60,297 nt of DNA from positions 1 to 60,297 of the forward strand of contig CAJXPQ010000016.1 of NCBI GenBank assembly GCA_913058265.1. Reading direction: 5' to 3'. A program made the translations under genes and the position numbers. Origin of the DNA: an uncultured Oligoflexia bacterium (GTDB lineage: Bacteria > Bdellovibrionota > Bacteriovoracia > Bacteriovoracales > Bacteriovoracaceae). Below, in pieces: positions 51,386 to 60,224 of the stretch. The notes beneath the pieces were generated by a model. That model was not told the origin of the DNA, did not search any database, and saw only the letters and a program-made list of their open reading frames with translations. Within the stretch, counting starts at the first letter, position 1. Each line of letters opens with the position of its first letter.

Positions 51386-51739
51386 ATGAAAAATGTTGTA
51401 AGTAGACCAGGCTCAAATATTATTGACGTCAGCTTTGGTGCTTCACAGGTGGGACAAGAGATTATCTCTGATTCTGAGCTTAGTAACTTAATTGAAGATT
51501 ATAAGCTTGAAGATGATCCCTTAGAAGATTTATTCAGTGAATTTGATGACCTAACAGATGAGATCGACCTCGATCACCATGATGTTAAGCTCGATTTACT
51601 TCCTAAACCGGAACTTAAACGTCTCTCTGTCAGTGATAATCCAGTTCAAATGGCAGATATGCTAATAGAACAAACAGGAATCATCAAAACAGACCTCGAA
51701 AAACTCAAATATTATTTAAATGAAATGAACTTAGACTAA
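51386..51739 (+). CDS. Small acidic hypothetical protein, 117 aa
   Basis: An acidic soluble protein: residues 35-70 are Asp/Glu-rich and low in complexity, followed by a predicted helix (QMADMLIEQTGIIKTDLEKL). AAGGAG precedes the ATG at 51386; a TTG one codon earlier is possible. It converges on menB, two bases apart. Family not recognised. Confidence 0.65.
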   Translation: MKNVVSRPGSNIIDVSFGASQVGQEIISDSELSNLIEDYKLEDDPLEDLFSEFDDLTDEIDLDHHDVKLDLLPKPELKRLSVSDNPVQMADMLIEQTGIIKTDLEKLKYYLNEMNLD

Positions 51740-51741
51740 GC

Positions 51742-52647
51742 TTAGTAATGCCAAGGGAAACCTGAAAAGTCTTTCTCTCTTTTCTCGACAAATGCATCTC
51801 TACCTTCTCTGGCCTCTTCCGTACCATAGGCAAGCCTAGTTGCTTCTCCTGCAAATAATTGTTGCCCAACTAAACCATCATCTTGCAAATTAAAACCAAA
51901 CTTTAGCATTCTGATTGCTGTCGGTGATTTAGTCGTAATCTCTTTTGCCCATCTTAAAGCTTCAACTTCAAGTTCTGCGTGGGGCACTGATTTGTTAATC
52001 ATACCCATTTGAAAGGCTTCATCTGCGGAGTAGTTAAAGCCACAGAAAAAGATTTCTCTTGCTCTTTTTTGGCCACATTGTTTTGCTAAGTATGCCGAAC
52101 CATAACCGGAGTCGAAGCTAGCAACGTCTGCATCAGTTTGTTTAAATATAGCATGCTCTTTTGAGGCAAGTGTTAGATCGCAGACTACGTGAAGCGAGTG
52201 TCCACCGCCAACGGCCCACCCTGGAACAACCGCCATAACAACTTTAGGCATAAATCTAATAAGTCTTTGAACTTCTAAAATATGTAATCTTCCAAGCTTT
52301 GCAGGGTCTACTTTATCTGGATCCATGCCTTCGTATTTATAGCCATCCTTGCCTCGGATTCTCTGATCACCGCCGGAGCAAAAGGCCCAACCACCGTCTT
52401 TAGGGCTAGGTCCATTTCCAGTTATGAGTACGACGCCGACATTTGAGGTCTGTTTTGCATGGTCTAGTGCTAGGTATAATTCGTCTACTGTTTTAGGTCT
52501 GAAAGCATTTCTACAATCTGGTCTGTTAAACGCTATTCTAACTGCACCGCCTTGTTTGGCCTTGTGGTAGGTAATATCGCTAAATTCAAAACCGCTAATT
52601 TTATCCCAAAGATTAGGATCAAAGATTTCAGAAACTTGCTCAGACAT
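51742..52647 (-). CDS. menB: 1,4-dihydroxy-2-naphthoyl-CoA synthase
   Basis: A 301-residue crotonase. MenB-specific segments are FNRPDCRNAFRPKTVDEL, the GGWAFCSGGDQRIRG oxyanion loop, VPGWAVGGGHSLHVVCDLTLAS, FKQTDADVASFDSGYGSAYLAK and the C-terminal EGRDAFVEKREKDFSGFPWHY. It closes the naphthoate ring in menaquinone synthesis. The rest of the pathway is not in this window. It is separated by about 200 bp from the CREST gene on the same strand and may have its own promoter. Confidence 0.96.
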   Translation of the reverse strand: MSEQVSEIFDPNLWDKISGFEFSDITYHKAKQGGAVRIAFNRPDCRNAFRPKTVDELYLALDHAKQTSNVGVVLITGNGPSPKDGGWAFCSGGDQRIRGKDGYKYEGMDPDKVDPAKLGRLHILEVQRLIRFMPKVVMAVVPGWAVGGGHSLHVVCDLTLASKEHAIFKQTDADVASFDSGYGSAYLAKQCGQKRAREIFFCGFNYSADEAFQMGMINKSVPHAELEVEALRWAKEITTKSPTAIRMLKFGFNLQDDGLVGQQLFAGEATRLAYGTEEAREGRDAFVEKREKDFSGFPWHY

Positions 52648-52847
52648 TTTAAACTCCTCAATTCAATATATTGAGGGCGAGAGTAATTTTTTATAAAGAG
52701 ATAGTCTAGTGAAAAAACGTGGCCTGTGAGTGACTCGGTCTATAAAGCTCAAAGGCCACAAGAATTTTATTCGTAACACCATTATAACACATAGCTTCAT
52801 GAGAATTAAGAGTTTTTATGAAAAATTGATTCCGCTTTGATTATTAA

Positions 52848-53579
52848 CTATTTAGCATGCTTCGTTTTGGGTTTGCGAATAGTAATAAGAAAATATACAG
52901 CAACTCCGGCCAATAGATGTTTTATACTATGCCCGCTATAGTCTATCGACTCAAAAATTTTAATATCTGAGCTCTCAGTCATCTTAGCTGCAACATAAAA
53001 AACGACAGCAAAAATGAGGTTTCTTGGACGCAGACTGCTAGAGGAAACAATGAATGCTATATAAAGCATCAATACTATCGGTGTGAATTGTACCCAAAGG
53101 TAGAACCTTAAATCATCGAATTTAACCCAGTAGAATAGAGTCGAGAGGCCAATAATTTGCGCCAGTAAAAGGTATAAATTTCTTTTAGTTTTCACATTAT
53201 GCATTTCAAAAAGAGCAAAACAGGTTAGAGAAATAAACCCCATTGTCATGGGCAGTCTATCCCAAAAAAGGGTTTGGTTATTAGGGGTGTAATGATAGTA
53301 AGCAGATCCAGGTCCTACAAGTAGAATACTTAGGATGAAGATGAGCCAGTTCAAGTCTTTTCTATTTGATTTTATATAATCTCTAAGGCCCATAGTCCCC
53401 AGAATAATAAAGACAATATTAGTCATAACATTATGAAAATTTTTAATGCCAAAGATTGTGTGTGCGTCAGCAAAGTTATGATAGGCAAGGCTTTGCGGCA
53501 TAGGATTAACAAAAAAGAAAATTACTATTAGTGGAACTAGTATTATAAATAGAGGCGCTAAGTTTTTTAGTTTATTCAT
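52848..53579 (-). CDS. CREST-superfamily membrane hydrolase (ceramidase-like)
   Basis: 243 residues with about seven membrane helices. VGPGSAYYHYTPNNQTLFWDRLPMTMGF and SIDYSGHSIKHLLAGVAVYF place Ser, two His near each other and an Asp in the arrangement of the CREST family (alkaline ceramidase, PAQR, Per1, SID-1), which are membrane hydrolases with a zinc site. The natural substrate is unknown; a lipid amide is likely. The gene follows the TauE-like gene by 25 bp on the minus strand. Confidence 0.75.
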   Translation of the reverse strand: MNKLKNLAPLFIILVPLIVIFFFVNPMPQSLAYHNFADAHTIFGIKNFHNVMTNIVFIILGTMGLRDYIKSNRKDLNWLIFILSILLVGPGSAYYHYTPNNQTLFWDRLPMTMGFISLTCFALFEMHNVKTKRNLYLLLAQIIGLSTLFYWVKFDDLRFYLWVQFTPIVLMLYIAFIVSSSSLRPRNLIFAVVFYVAAKMTESSDIKIFESIDYSGHSIKHLLAGVAVYFLITIRKPKTKHAK

Positions 53580-53604
53580 TCTTTAAGAATAACGACAATA
53601 GTAA

Positions 53605-54342
53605 TTATTGTCTATTCGATGATTCATTCACATCAGATGAACTAGTGAAAACATCTTTATTTTTATACATGATGAAAATGCTCATAAAAACTAAAAAGAT
53701 CGCAAATCCTTTTTTCAATTTATCCGCTGGAACATAATTAACCATCTCTGATCCCATTAAAATACCTATAACAGTAAAAAATGTATAGCTAAGCATAAAA
53801 CTCCAGTCGATAGCAACTAAGTTCAAATAACTAATAAACCCAGCAATCGAGTTAAAAGTAATGATTAGTAGAGACGTTCCAATAGCCTGTTTCATGGGAA
53901 TATTACCTAGCAGTACAAGTGCTGGAACGATGATAAAGCCACCACAAACACCAACGAGACCAGTGAGAATACCAACAAATAAAGCTTCTATAGTAATGAG
54001 TTGATAGTTCAACATTGCTGTGTTCACTTTATTCTCGATGATCTCCTTCTTACCCTTGAACATAGAAAGACTGGCAATGAACATAACAACGGAGAATAAA
54101 ATTAACTGAACTGGTGCACTCAAGAAAGCGGATATCTTTGCACCTAAAAAAGTACCCACCATCGCCTTTTCTTTGCCAAACCGACCAATTCTTTTTGTTC
54201 TATATCCAACGGTTATATGCTCATTTTTAAATCCCGTAATTTCAATATTATTTCTCGAGCATGTATAATCTATGAGAGGAAACTTCTTAGCTTTATTCTT
54301 CGGTATAAGAGTGATTGTGCCAATAATCTCTTTTGCACGCAT
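53605..54342 (-). CDS. TauE/SafE-family membrane protein, truncated and chimeric
   Basis: The C-terminal 165 residues contain one complete TauE/SafE four-helix unit ([51 protein letters not shown]) and the tail of the first unit ([12 protein letters not shown]). The first half of that first unit, including its own glycine-rich loop, is missing. In its place are about 75 residues unlike TauE ([20 protein letters not shown]), in the frame of the exported-protein remnant further upstream. The frame is open up to the heptanucleotide repeat at 54461. No good ribosome binding site precedes the Met at 54342. It is probably a non-functional fusion left by a deletion, though translation cannot be excluded. 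Confidence 0.6.
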   Translation of the reverse strand: MRAKEIIGTITLIPKNKAKKFPLIDYTCSRNNIEITGFKNEHITVGYRTKRIGRFGKEKAMVGTFLGAKISAFLSAPVQLILFSVVMFIASLSMFKGKKEIIENKVNTAMLNYQLITIEALFVGILTGLVGVCGGFIIVPALVLLGNIPMKQAIGTSLLIITFNSIAGFISYLNLVAIDWSFMLSYTFFTVIGILMGSEMVNYVPADKLKKGFAIFLVFMSIFIMYKNKDVFTSSSDVNESSNRQ

Positions 54343-54460
54343 AATTTTTATAGAATGATCCTTATATAATGAGATTTCTAGATCTGTGTAAGCTGCTTTC
54401 TTGGATTGCAGAAAAGAGATAGTTTTATTTTTGTATACTATGAACTCATTTGTATTAATA

Positions 54461-54502
54461 TTCTTAATTCTTAATTCTTAATTCTTAATTCTTAATTCTT
54501 AC
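54461..54502. repeat. Heptanucleotide tandem repeat (TTCTTAA)n
   Basis: Five perfect copies of TTCTTAA followed by one variant, TTCTTAC. Seven bases per unit means each gain or loss shifts the reading frame. On the minus strand the array lies between two stretches that read as one exported protein. With two units the frame would be open through the array; with six it meets TAA at 54485-54487. Confidence 0.95.
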
Positions 54503-54703
54503 TTTGAGTCTTGCTTGGGGTAATAGTAAAACTTCACTATAGGGTAGCCATACTAATGAACTACTATCAATAATAGCTTTTATCTTAATATCAAAGTCCT
54601 TTGTAGATAAATCATTTCTTTTTTGCGCTATTGTTGCATCTTTTAGATCAATGAAATTAGCAGCAAATAAGTTTGAATTCAGTAAGAAATTAATATTAAA
54701 AAA
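54485..54703 (-). pseudogene. Remnant of an exported-protein gene, ended by the tandem repeat
   Basis: Directly after the stop of the REC-CheX gene and in the same frame, the minus strand reads a hydrophobic segment (NFLLNSNLFAANF, signal-peptide-like), then IDLKDATIAQKRNDL, IIDSSSLVWLPYSEVLLL and RLKVRIKN, and stops inside the heptanucleotide array. No ATG, GTG or TTG starts it; the nearest near-cognate codon is ATT. The reading resumes beyond the array as INTNEFIVYKNK, in the frame of the chimeric TauE gene. Family not recognised. Confidence 0.5.
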
Positions 54704-55567
54704 TTAAATAGCTTTAACACAGATTTGCATCCAAAAATTTCCCAGGTCAGAATGAAATGGAACTAATAATATAGGTATACTTTTGTTATTTATAACTCTA
54801 TGTCCTCGACCTCTCATGACAGATGGAACAGCTCTATCTAAGTTATAGCCTCTTTCTCTTAGGACTTCTTTTGTTTGGCCAAAAATAATATTGATGATTT
54901 CAGCGGCGCCATCTTGATTCTCAAGACTTATATCTCCAACACTTTCTTTTACCATTTGACCTATAATAACTTTATATGCCTCATCTTCAAAGGAGATTCC
55001 GATAGTTCCTTTAAAATATGGAGATGAAATTTCCAAAGTTCCACTTATATCGATTTCTAGTTCTTCTTCACCCAATAAGTAAGGTTTTTGTGCCTTTATA
55101 TTACTGACACCACATAGTCCATTGAGTGTTTTCATTGATGAATCAATAAATGGATTTATAAAATCAACATCTAATCTAAAGCGCTTTAATCTAAAATCCA
55201 GTAAAGAAAGATCTTTTATTTTACTGGAAAGGTCTTCATATGAAGTTGTTTTCTCCATGTATTCAATACCTTTTATACCTCTTGTCTCTGTCTTAGCTTT
55301 TTCTATCTCTTTGGTATAAAAAATAATTGGTGTGTGCACATTATTACTTGTTTCTCTGAGAGCTGCGACTAGTTGAACTCCTGAAATCTTTGGTAAATTA
55401 AAGTCTGTAATGACTACGTCAAAACTTTGATTTTTTGTTTTTTGATATGCCTGTACTCCATCTGAAGCTGACACGACAATCATTTGTGTGAGATTGGTTA
55501 GTTCGTTGACTAGCTGTTGCCTAACCTCGTCATCATTATCAACAATTAATAAATACTTCTTAGGCAT
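54704..55567 (-). CDS. Receiver protein with CheX-like domain
   Basis: 287 residues. Receiver domain 1-120: DNDDEV acidic pair, phosphoacceptor Asp in VVITDFNLP, Thr in IIFYTKE, and Lys in YMEKTTS. The C-terminal domain (about 135-285) resembles CheX: DGAAEIINIIFGQTKEVLRERGY has the E-x-x-N phosphatase motif on its helix. CheX-type domains remove phosphate from CheY-like receivers. The fusion suggests a chemotaxis or motility sink for phosphate. AGGAG precedes the ATG. It follows the MltD-like gene by 21 bp on the minus strand. Confidence 0.82.
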   Translation of the reverse strand: MPKKYLLIVDNDDEVRQQLVNELTNLTQMIVVSASDGVQAYQKTKNQSFDVVITDFNLPKISGVQLVAALRETSNNVHTPIIFYTKEIEKAKTETRGIKGIEYMEKTTSYEDLSSKIKDLSLLDFRLKRFRLDVDFINPFIDSSMKTLNGLCGVSNIKAQKPYLLGEEELEIDISGTLEISSPYFKGTIGISFEDEAYKVIIGQMVKESVGDISLENQDGAAEIINIIFGQTKEVLRERGYNLDRAVPSVMRGRGHRVINNKSIPILLVPFHSDLGNFWMQICVKAI

Positions 55568-55588
55568 GAACTATATTCTCCTATATTT

Positions 55589-57097
55589 TTAAAGCATAGA
55601 AATTTTTACAACTAAGCTTTGGCCAGGATAGATTGCTGTCGATCTTAGATTATTTAATTTTTTCAATTCTTTAATATTTGTTTTTGTGCGATTCGAAATG
55701 GACGATAAATTATCTCCAGCCTTCACCGTGTATGTTTTCTTTGTATGGGCAGGTACTTTTAACTTTTGACCTGCATAGATTTGTTTCTTAGATAATTTAT
55801 TCAAATAAACCAATTTCTTTATTCCTGTGTCAAATAGAGTCGCAATTCTAGTTAAATTATCACCTTTTTTAACAATGTATGAATACTTCGTTGTTGCAGT
55901 TGATTTAGAAGGTAAATATATCTTTTGCCCAATAAAAATTTTACTACCATTGATCTTATTTAGTCTTTTTAGAGTCGAAATTCGTACATTATAACGTTTA
56001 CTAATTGAAAAAAGTGATTCGTTGCTCCTAACTTTGTGTACTTTTGAGGTCTTATAGTTCGTGATTCTTTTTGTTTTAGATATGGTTCTTCTTGCTTTAT
56101 TCTTCGAGTATTGCGCCAATTGTCTTTTTGTACTCTTGCTTATTGATTTATAGTCTGGGATATAAAGATCAAATCCTTGTTTACCCATATAAGGTAAGTA
56201 GTCGCCTTTAAGGTCATGATTTAGTTGCTTTAATGTGTGAGTCGGAACTTTTATCTTGTTAGATAGCTTGCTTAAACTAATCGACTTATTGATCTTTATG
56301 GACTTAGTGGCACTGTAGAAATTATTCTTTGGTTTGGCGATTTTGATATTATATTTTTTGGCATTCTTATAAACATACATCGCCGCTAGTACCTTAGGTA
56401 CATAATTTCTTGTTTCTTTTGGAATGATTTTTCTAGTACTTAACTCGTAATACTTACGTGTGTTAGCACCTCTGATTCTTCGTATGATTCCGTATTCACC
56501 TGCATTGTATGCTGCAAGTGCAAGCTCCCATGATCCAAAAATATTGTATAGATCTTGAAAATATAATGCTGCTGCCTGAGTTGATTTGTAGATATTTTTT
56601 CTTTCATCAATACTTCTAGTAACTTTTAATCCATACCTTCGACCAGTTTCTTTTATAAATTGCCACGGCCCTACAGCATCTGCGTGGCTTCTTGCATGAT
56701 TTAAGTATCCACTTTCAATTAGACCTACATAGTATAGATCTTTTGGAAGTCCATACTTCTCAAAAGTGTCTTCTATAATTTTTCTGTAGCGCTCGCCATT
56801 TTTGGCAAAACGCTCAAATCCATTTTTATTTCTTGTGGTAAAATAATTAACCCAAAATTTATACTTTTTACTTTGATGATTCTTTAGGAAGGATTCATCT
56901 TTTTTTTGAATGCTACCAGTTTCAATGGCGGAATCAAGGCCTCTTTTGGCAGTGCTATCTTTGTAATTATTTATTATCGTCGTTGGTGTCTGTTTTTTCG
57001 CTGAAACATTCTTCTCTCCAAGTGAATTACTCGGCTTTATGTGGGCACAACCATTAATAATGATTATCGTAAAAGTTAGAATAAGTGTGTAATACAT
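55589..57097 (-). CDS. mltD: Membrane-bound lytic transglycosylase MltD-like, LysM repeats
   Basis: 502 residues. Lipobox INGC (Cys 17). SLT domain about 105-240 with catalytic Glu in VGLIESGY (E128), GPWQFIKETGRRYGL and AAYNAGEYG. A degenerate LysM lies near 270-315, and three clear LysM domains follow at about 352-396, 403-449 and 454-500, each with the pattern V..GDNL..I. It cleaves peptidoglycan between MurNAc and GlcNAc with formation of the 1,6-anhydro end. In a predator it could act on its own wall or on prey wall. The basic linker at 320-350 is unusual. Confidence 0.92.
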   Translation of the reverse strand: MYYTLILTFTIIIINGCAHIKPSNSLGEKNVSAKKQTPTTIINNYKDSTAKRGLDSAIETGSIQKKDESFLKNHQSKKYKFWVNYFTTRNKNGFERFAKNGERYRKIIEDTFEKYGLPKDLYYVGLIESGYLNHARSHADAVGPWQFIKETGRRYGLKVTRSIDERKNIYKSTQAAALYFQDLYNIFGSWELALAAYNAGEYGIIRRIRGANTRKYYELSTRKIIPKETRNYVPKVLAAMYVYKNAKKYNIKIAKPKNNFYSATKSIKINKSISLSKLSNKIKVPTHTLKQLNHDLKGDYLPYMGKQGFDLYIPDYKSISKSTKRQLAQYSKNKARRTISKTKRITNYKTSKVHKVRSNESLFSISKRYNVRISTLKRLNKINGSKIFIGQKIYLPSKSTATTKYSYIVKKGDNLTRIATLFDTGIKKLVYLNKLSKKQIYAGQKLKVPAHTKKTYTVKAGDNLSSISNRTKTNIKELKKLNNLRSTAIYPGQSLVVKISML

Positions 57098-57257
57098 ATT
57101 GAACCCGTTTTTAAGTGTTGCTTTGTATGATCTATTTTAACACCTAGTTACATTTTTGATATCGGGAAATATTTGACCTGATTGTATTTCTTTCCAATAC
57201 CTTTAAAAATCATTATTATTTATTATATTCAATTGACATCCCATTTGAGGTTCATTA

Positions 57258-58997
57258 ATGAAATATTTTCTTATTTTAACTTTTCTAGTATCTAGTATTC
57301 TTTTTGGTTGTAGTGCATTTAAGGGCCTACGCAAAGCTGACCTGATTGAGGGCAAAGATAAAAATACTTATGAGAGTTTTGGTAAAAAATATATGATTTC
57401 TACTCAAGGAGAAGCCACTACTAAGGCGGCCAGATTTGTCTTTGAGAAGGGTGGGAATATATTTGACGCTGCTACAGCTGCATCATTTGCAATTTCTGTC
57501 GAGAGACCTCATTCTACTGGAATCGGCGGTGGGGGCTTTATGCTTATTCACCATGAAAAATCGAACCATAAAGAAGCATATGATTTTAGAGAGATGGCGC
57601 CGCGTATGGCACATAAAGGAATGTTTCTTGATGCTAATGGAAAGCAAATTAAAGAGAAGTCACTTACTGGTCCATTTGCGTCGGGGACTCCCGGTCTTGT
57701 TGCTGGTGTTTTAGAGGTTCATAAACAATACGGTAAATTACCCCTTGAAGTCGTTATGGAGCCTGCCATTAAAATGGCGGAAATGGGATTTAAAATTTAT
57801 CCAGCTCTTGAAGTTGCTACTAAAGCAAAAGCGAAAAAACTTTGTAGCTATCCATCATCGAAAAAAATATTTTTGAATGAGGACTGTACTGCTAGAAAGG
57901 CCGGAACAATTCTATATCAAAAAGATCTAGCATTAACACTTAGAAAAATTGCAAAAGAAGGTTTAAGTGGTTTTTATGAAGGAGACGTTGCTAAAAAAAT
58001 TGTTGCTTCTCAAAAAAAATACAAGGGTCTAATGACCTTGAAAGATTTAAAGAATTATAAAGTTAAGAAAAGAGAACCTGTTGTTGGAACTTATCGTGGT
58101 TATAAGATCCTTTCAATGCCACCACCAAGTTCAGGGGGAACACATATAGTTCAAATACTAAATATTTTAGAGAATTTTGACTTGAAAGGTTTTGGTGCTC
58201 AAAGTGCCAAGTCGATTCATTTAACTTCAAGTGCTATGCAAATCGCCTTTGCAGATAGAGCAGAATATATGGGGGATAGTGACTTTAAAAATGTCCCGGT
58301 AGATACACTTATTTCAAAGAAGTATGCTAAAAGACTTGCCAATAAAATACCCCATGCAAGGGCCTTAAGTTCAAAAGATTTTCCAGTTTCAATGAGTAAG
58401 ATTATGCGTGAGCCAGAACATACTACACACTTTACGATTATGGACGGTGAGGGGAATGTTGTGACTTCCACCCAAACAATTAATGGTTGGTTTGGATCTT
58501 CATTAGTTGCAGAGGGGACTGGTATTGTGATGAACAATGAAATGGATGACTTCGCAAGTCACGTGGGGGGAGTTAATTTATTTGGTGCTATTGGTGGTAA
58601 AAATAATCTTGTAGAACCTAGAAAGAGACCCCTTAGTTCAATGAGTCCAACTATTGTATACAATAAGGAAGATAAACCTTTTTTAGCACTGGGAACCCCT
58701 TCAGGAACAAGAATTCTAACTTGTGTCATGCAAACTCTACTTAATGTTTTAGAGTATGATATGGGACTTTGGGATGCTGTTGCTGCAACTCGCTACCATC
58801 ATCAATGGAAACCGGAAGAGATTAGAATTGGACCTCCATTTTTTGATAAAGATGTTGAAGCTGAGCTTAAGGCGATGGGGCATAAGATAAATCACAAAGC
58901 ACTAGGTTGTAAGATTCAAGCGATAATGAAAAATTCTGACGGAAATCTTCATGGTGTTTCAGATCCTAGAGAAGAGGGAATGAGCTTTGGGATTTGA
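57258..58997 (+). CDS. ggt: Gamma-glutamyltransferase, lipoprotein form
   Basis: 579 residues. The signal ends in lipobox LFGC (Cys 18), so the enzyme is envelope-anchored rather than free in the periplasm. Family motifs: ERPHSTGIGGGGFMLI, PPPSSGGTHIVQ, the self-processing site with Thr at 389-390 (TTHFT), RPLSSMSPT and LGTPSGTRI. The residue before the nucleophile Thr is His, where E. coli has Asn. It releases glutamate from glutathione and gamma-glutamyl compounds, which fits prey-derived glutathione use. It starts 160 bp after the divergent mltD promoter and ends one base before the convergent thrE-like gene. Confidence 0.93.
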   Translation: MKYFLILTFLVSSILFGCSAFKGLRKADLIEGKDKNTYESFGKKYMISTQGEATTKAARFVFEKGGNIFDAATAASFAISVERPHSTGIGGGGFMLIHHEKSNHKEAYDFREMAPRMAHKGMFLDANGKQIKEKSLTGPFASGTPGLVAGVLEVHKQYGKLPLEVVMEPAIKMAEMGFKIYPALEVATKAKAKKLCSYPSSKKIFLNEDCTARKAGTILYQKDLALTLRKIAKEGLSGFYEGDVAKKIVASQKKYKGLMTLKDLKNYKVKKREPVVGTYRGYKILSMPPPSSGGTHIVQILNILENFDLKGFGAQSAKSIHLTSSAMQIAFADRAEYMGDSDFKNVPVDTLISKKYAKRLANKIPHARALSSKDFPVSMSKIMREPEHTTHFTIMDGEGNVVTSTQTINGWFGSSLVAEGTGIVMNNEMDDFASHVGGVNLFGAIGGKNNLVEPRKRPLSSMSPTIVYNKEDKPFLALGTPSGTRILTCVMQTLLNVLEYDMGLWDAVAATRYHHQWKPEEIRIGPPFFDKDVEAELKAMGHKINHKALGCKIQAIMKNSDGNLHGVSDPREEGMSFGI

Positions 58998-60224
58998 TTA
59001 AAGCCCTTTTCTTGGTTTTAATATAACGTTTGAAAAGAATAAACCTGCGACTATAGAGATCGAGATAGTAAACATCTGAATTCCAGACGTAACACCATTT
59101 AAAAAATCATTTTGCATAAGGAAACTAAGTCCTTTAAGTCCAATACTACCTGGAACCATAAAGATCATTCCTGGTAGGAGCATTGTCATGGCAGGTCTAT
59201 TTTTAAATCTTGAGAAAATATTTGAACAGAGTCCAACCATGAAGGCAGATATAAACGTTGCTAAGGTAGGGCTAAGGTAAAATAGCCCGATCTTCAAAGA
59301 TGCAACCGCGATCACACCTGAGTATAATATCCATATGAAATCTGATTTAAGTGCCTTGAAAACAATATTAAATCCAATTGATGCCAGGAAGACTGAGAGT
59401 GGGAGGGCCCATTTTGCATTATTTATTTCTGCCAAGTAATCAATAGGGTAAAAGAAAATGGAAGCTGTTTCAAGTCCTATATAAATACCGAAGGCCAGTT
59501 TTAGTAAGTCAACTAATGATCCCATAAGCCTGGCGGTCCCAGATGCAAGGTTTTGAGTTGCTAATTCAATCATCGCTATGGTTAGACTAAGTCCTGGGAT
59601 TATAATAATTAAGGATGAGATCAAAACAGTTTGAAAATTAAAAGGCTTATAGAAGTTAAAGATGCAGTATAAGAACATGGTCACGGTAAAAGAGATAAAG
59701 AATTCATAGATATTATTAAAATGTTCATACTTTGTTTTGAAATAGTATCCGACTCCAACCCATAAGCCGAAGATTGCAGAAAGAATATTCTCGGTAAGCC
59801 CACCATTTAGTAGTAATGAGATTGCCATGGATACAAGCGAGAATGAAAAGAGAGTAATCGCCGTTGAATAATGATTCTTCTCAGATTCAATATGACTCAA
59901 TTCTATCAACGCATCTTTAATATCAAGGTTGCCGACACAAATTCTCTCTGCTAAAGAATCAAGTTTTTGTAGTTTTGAGAGATCGGCTTCACCTGGAAGT
60001 ACCCGTAGATGCTTGGTGACTTCAGTCTCATCTAGAGAGTCTGTAGGACTAAAGGCCATCGCTAGATAGGTAGGAGTACTAAAGAACTGCCCATTCATTT
60101 GTAATGCCGTGGATATATTTCGAAGTATTTCTTCTAGTCTGTAAGCATTGGTCCCATGTCTGTGTAGAGAGAGCCCCATAGAGGAGACAAGTTTCATTCT
60201 TAAATTTAAATCGGTTGAACTCAT
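58998..60224 (-). CDS. ThrE-family threonine/serine exporter
   Basis: 408 residues. The N-terminal soluble domain (MGLSLHRHGTNAYRLEEIL, FSTPTYLAMAF) and about 10 helices, including SLIIIIPGLSLTIAMIELA and MLLPGMIFMVPGSIGLKG, match the ThrE/ThrE2 fused exporter family. It exports threonine and serine by proton exchange in Corynebacterium. No ribosome binding site is clear before the Met at 60224. Ends one base from the ggt stop, convergent. Confidence 0.88.
   Translation of the reverse strand: MSSTDLNLRMKLVSSMGLSLHRHGTNAYRLEEILRNISTALQMNGQFFSTPTYLAMAFSPTDSLDETEVTKHLRVLPGEADLSKLQKLDSLAERICVGNLDIKDALIELSHIESEKNHYSTAITLFSFSLVSMAISLLLNGGLTENILSAIFGLWVGVGYYFKTKYEHFNNIYEFFISFTVTMFLYCIFNFYKPFNFQTVLISSLIIIIPGLSLTIAMIELATQNLASGTARLMGSLVDLLKLAFGIYIGLETASIFFYPIDYLAEINNAKWALPLSVFLASIGFNIVFKALKSDFIWILYSGVIAVASLKIGLFYLSPTLATFISAFMVGLCSNIFSRFKNRPAMTMLLPGMIFMVPGSIGLKGLSFLMQNDFLNGVTSGIQMFTISISIVAGLFFSNVILKPRKGL

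Noticed and set aside
54461-54502. CRISPR-like repeat array
   Set aside because: The units are seven bases and directly adjacent without spacers, so this is a simple tandem repeat.
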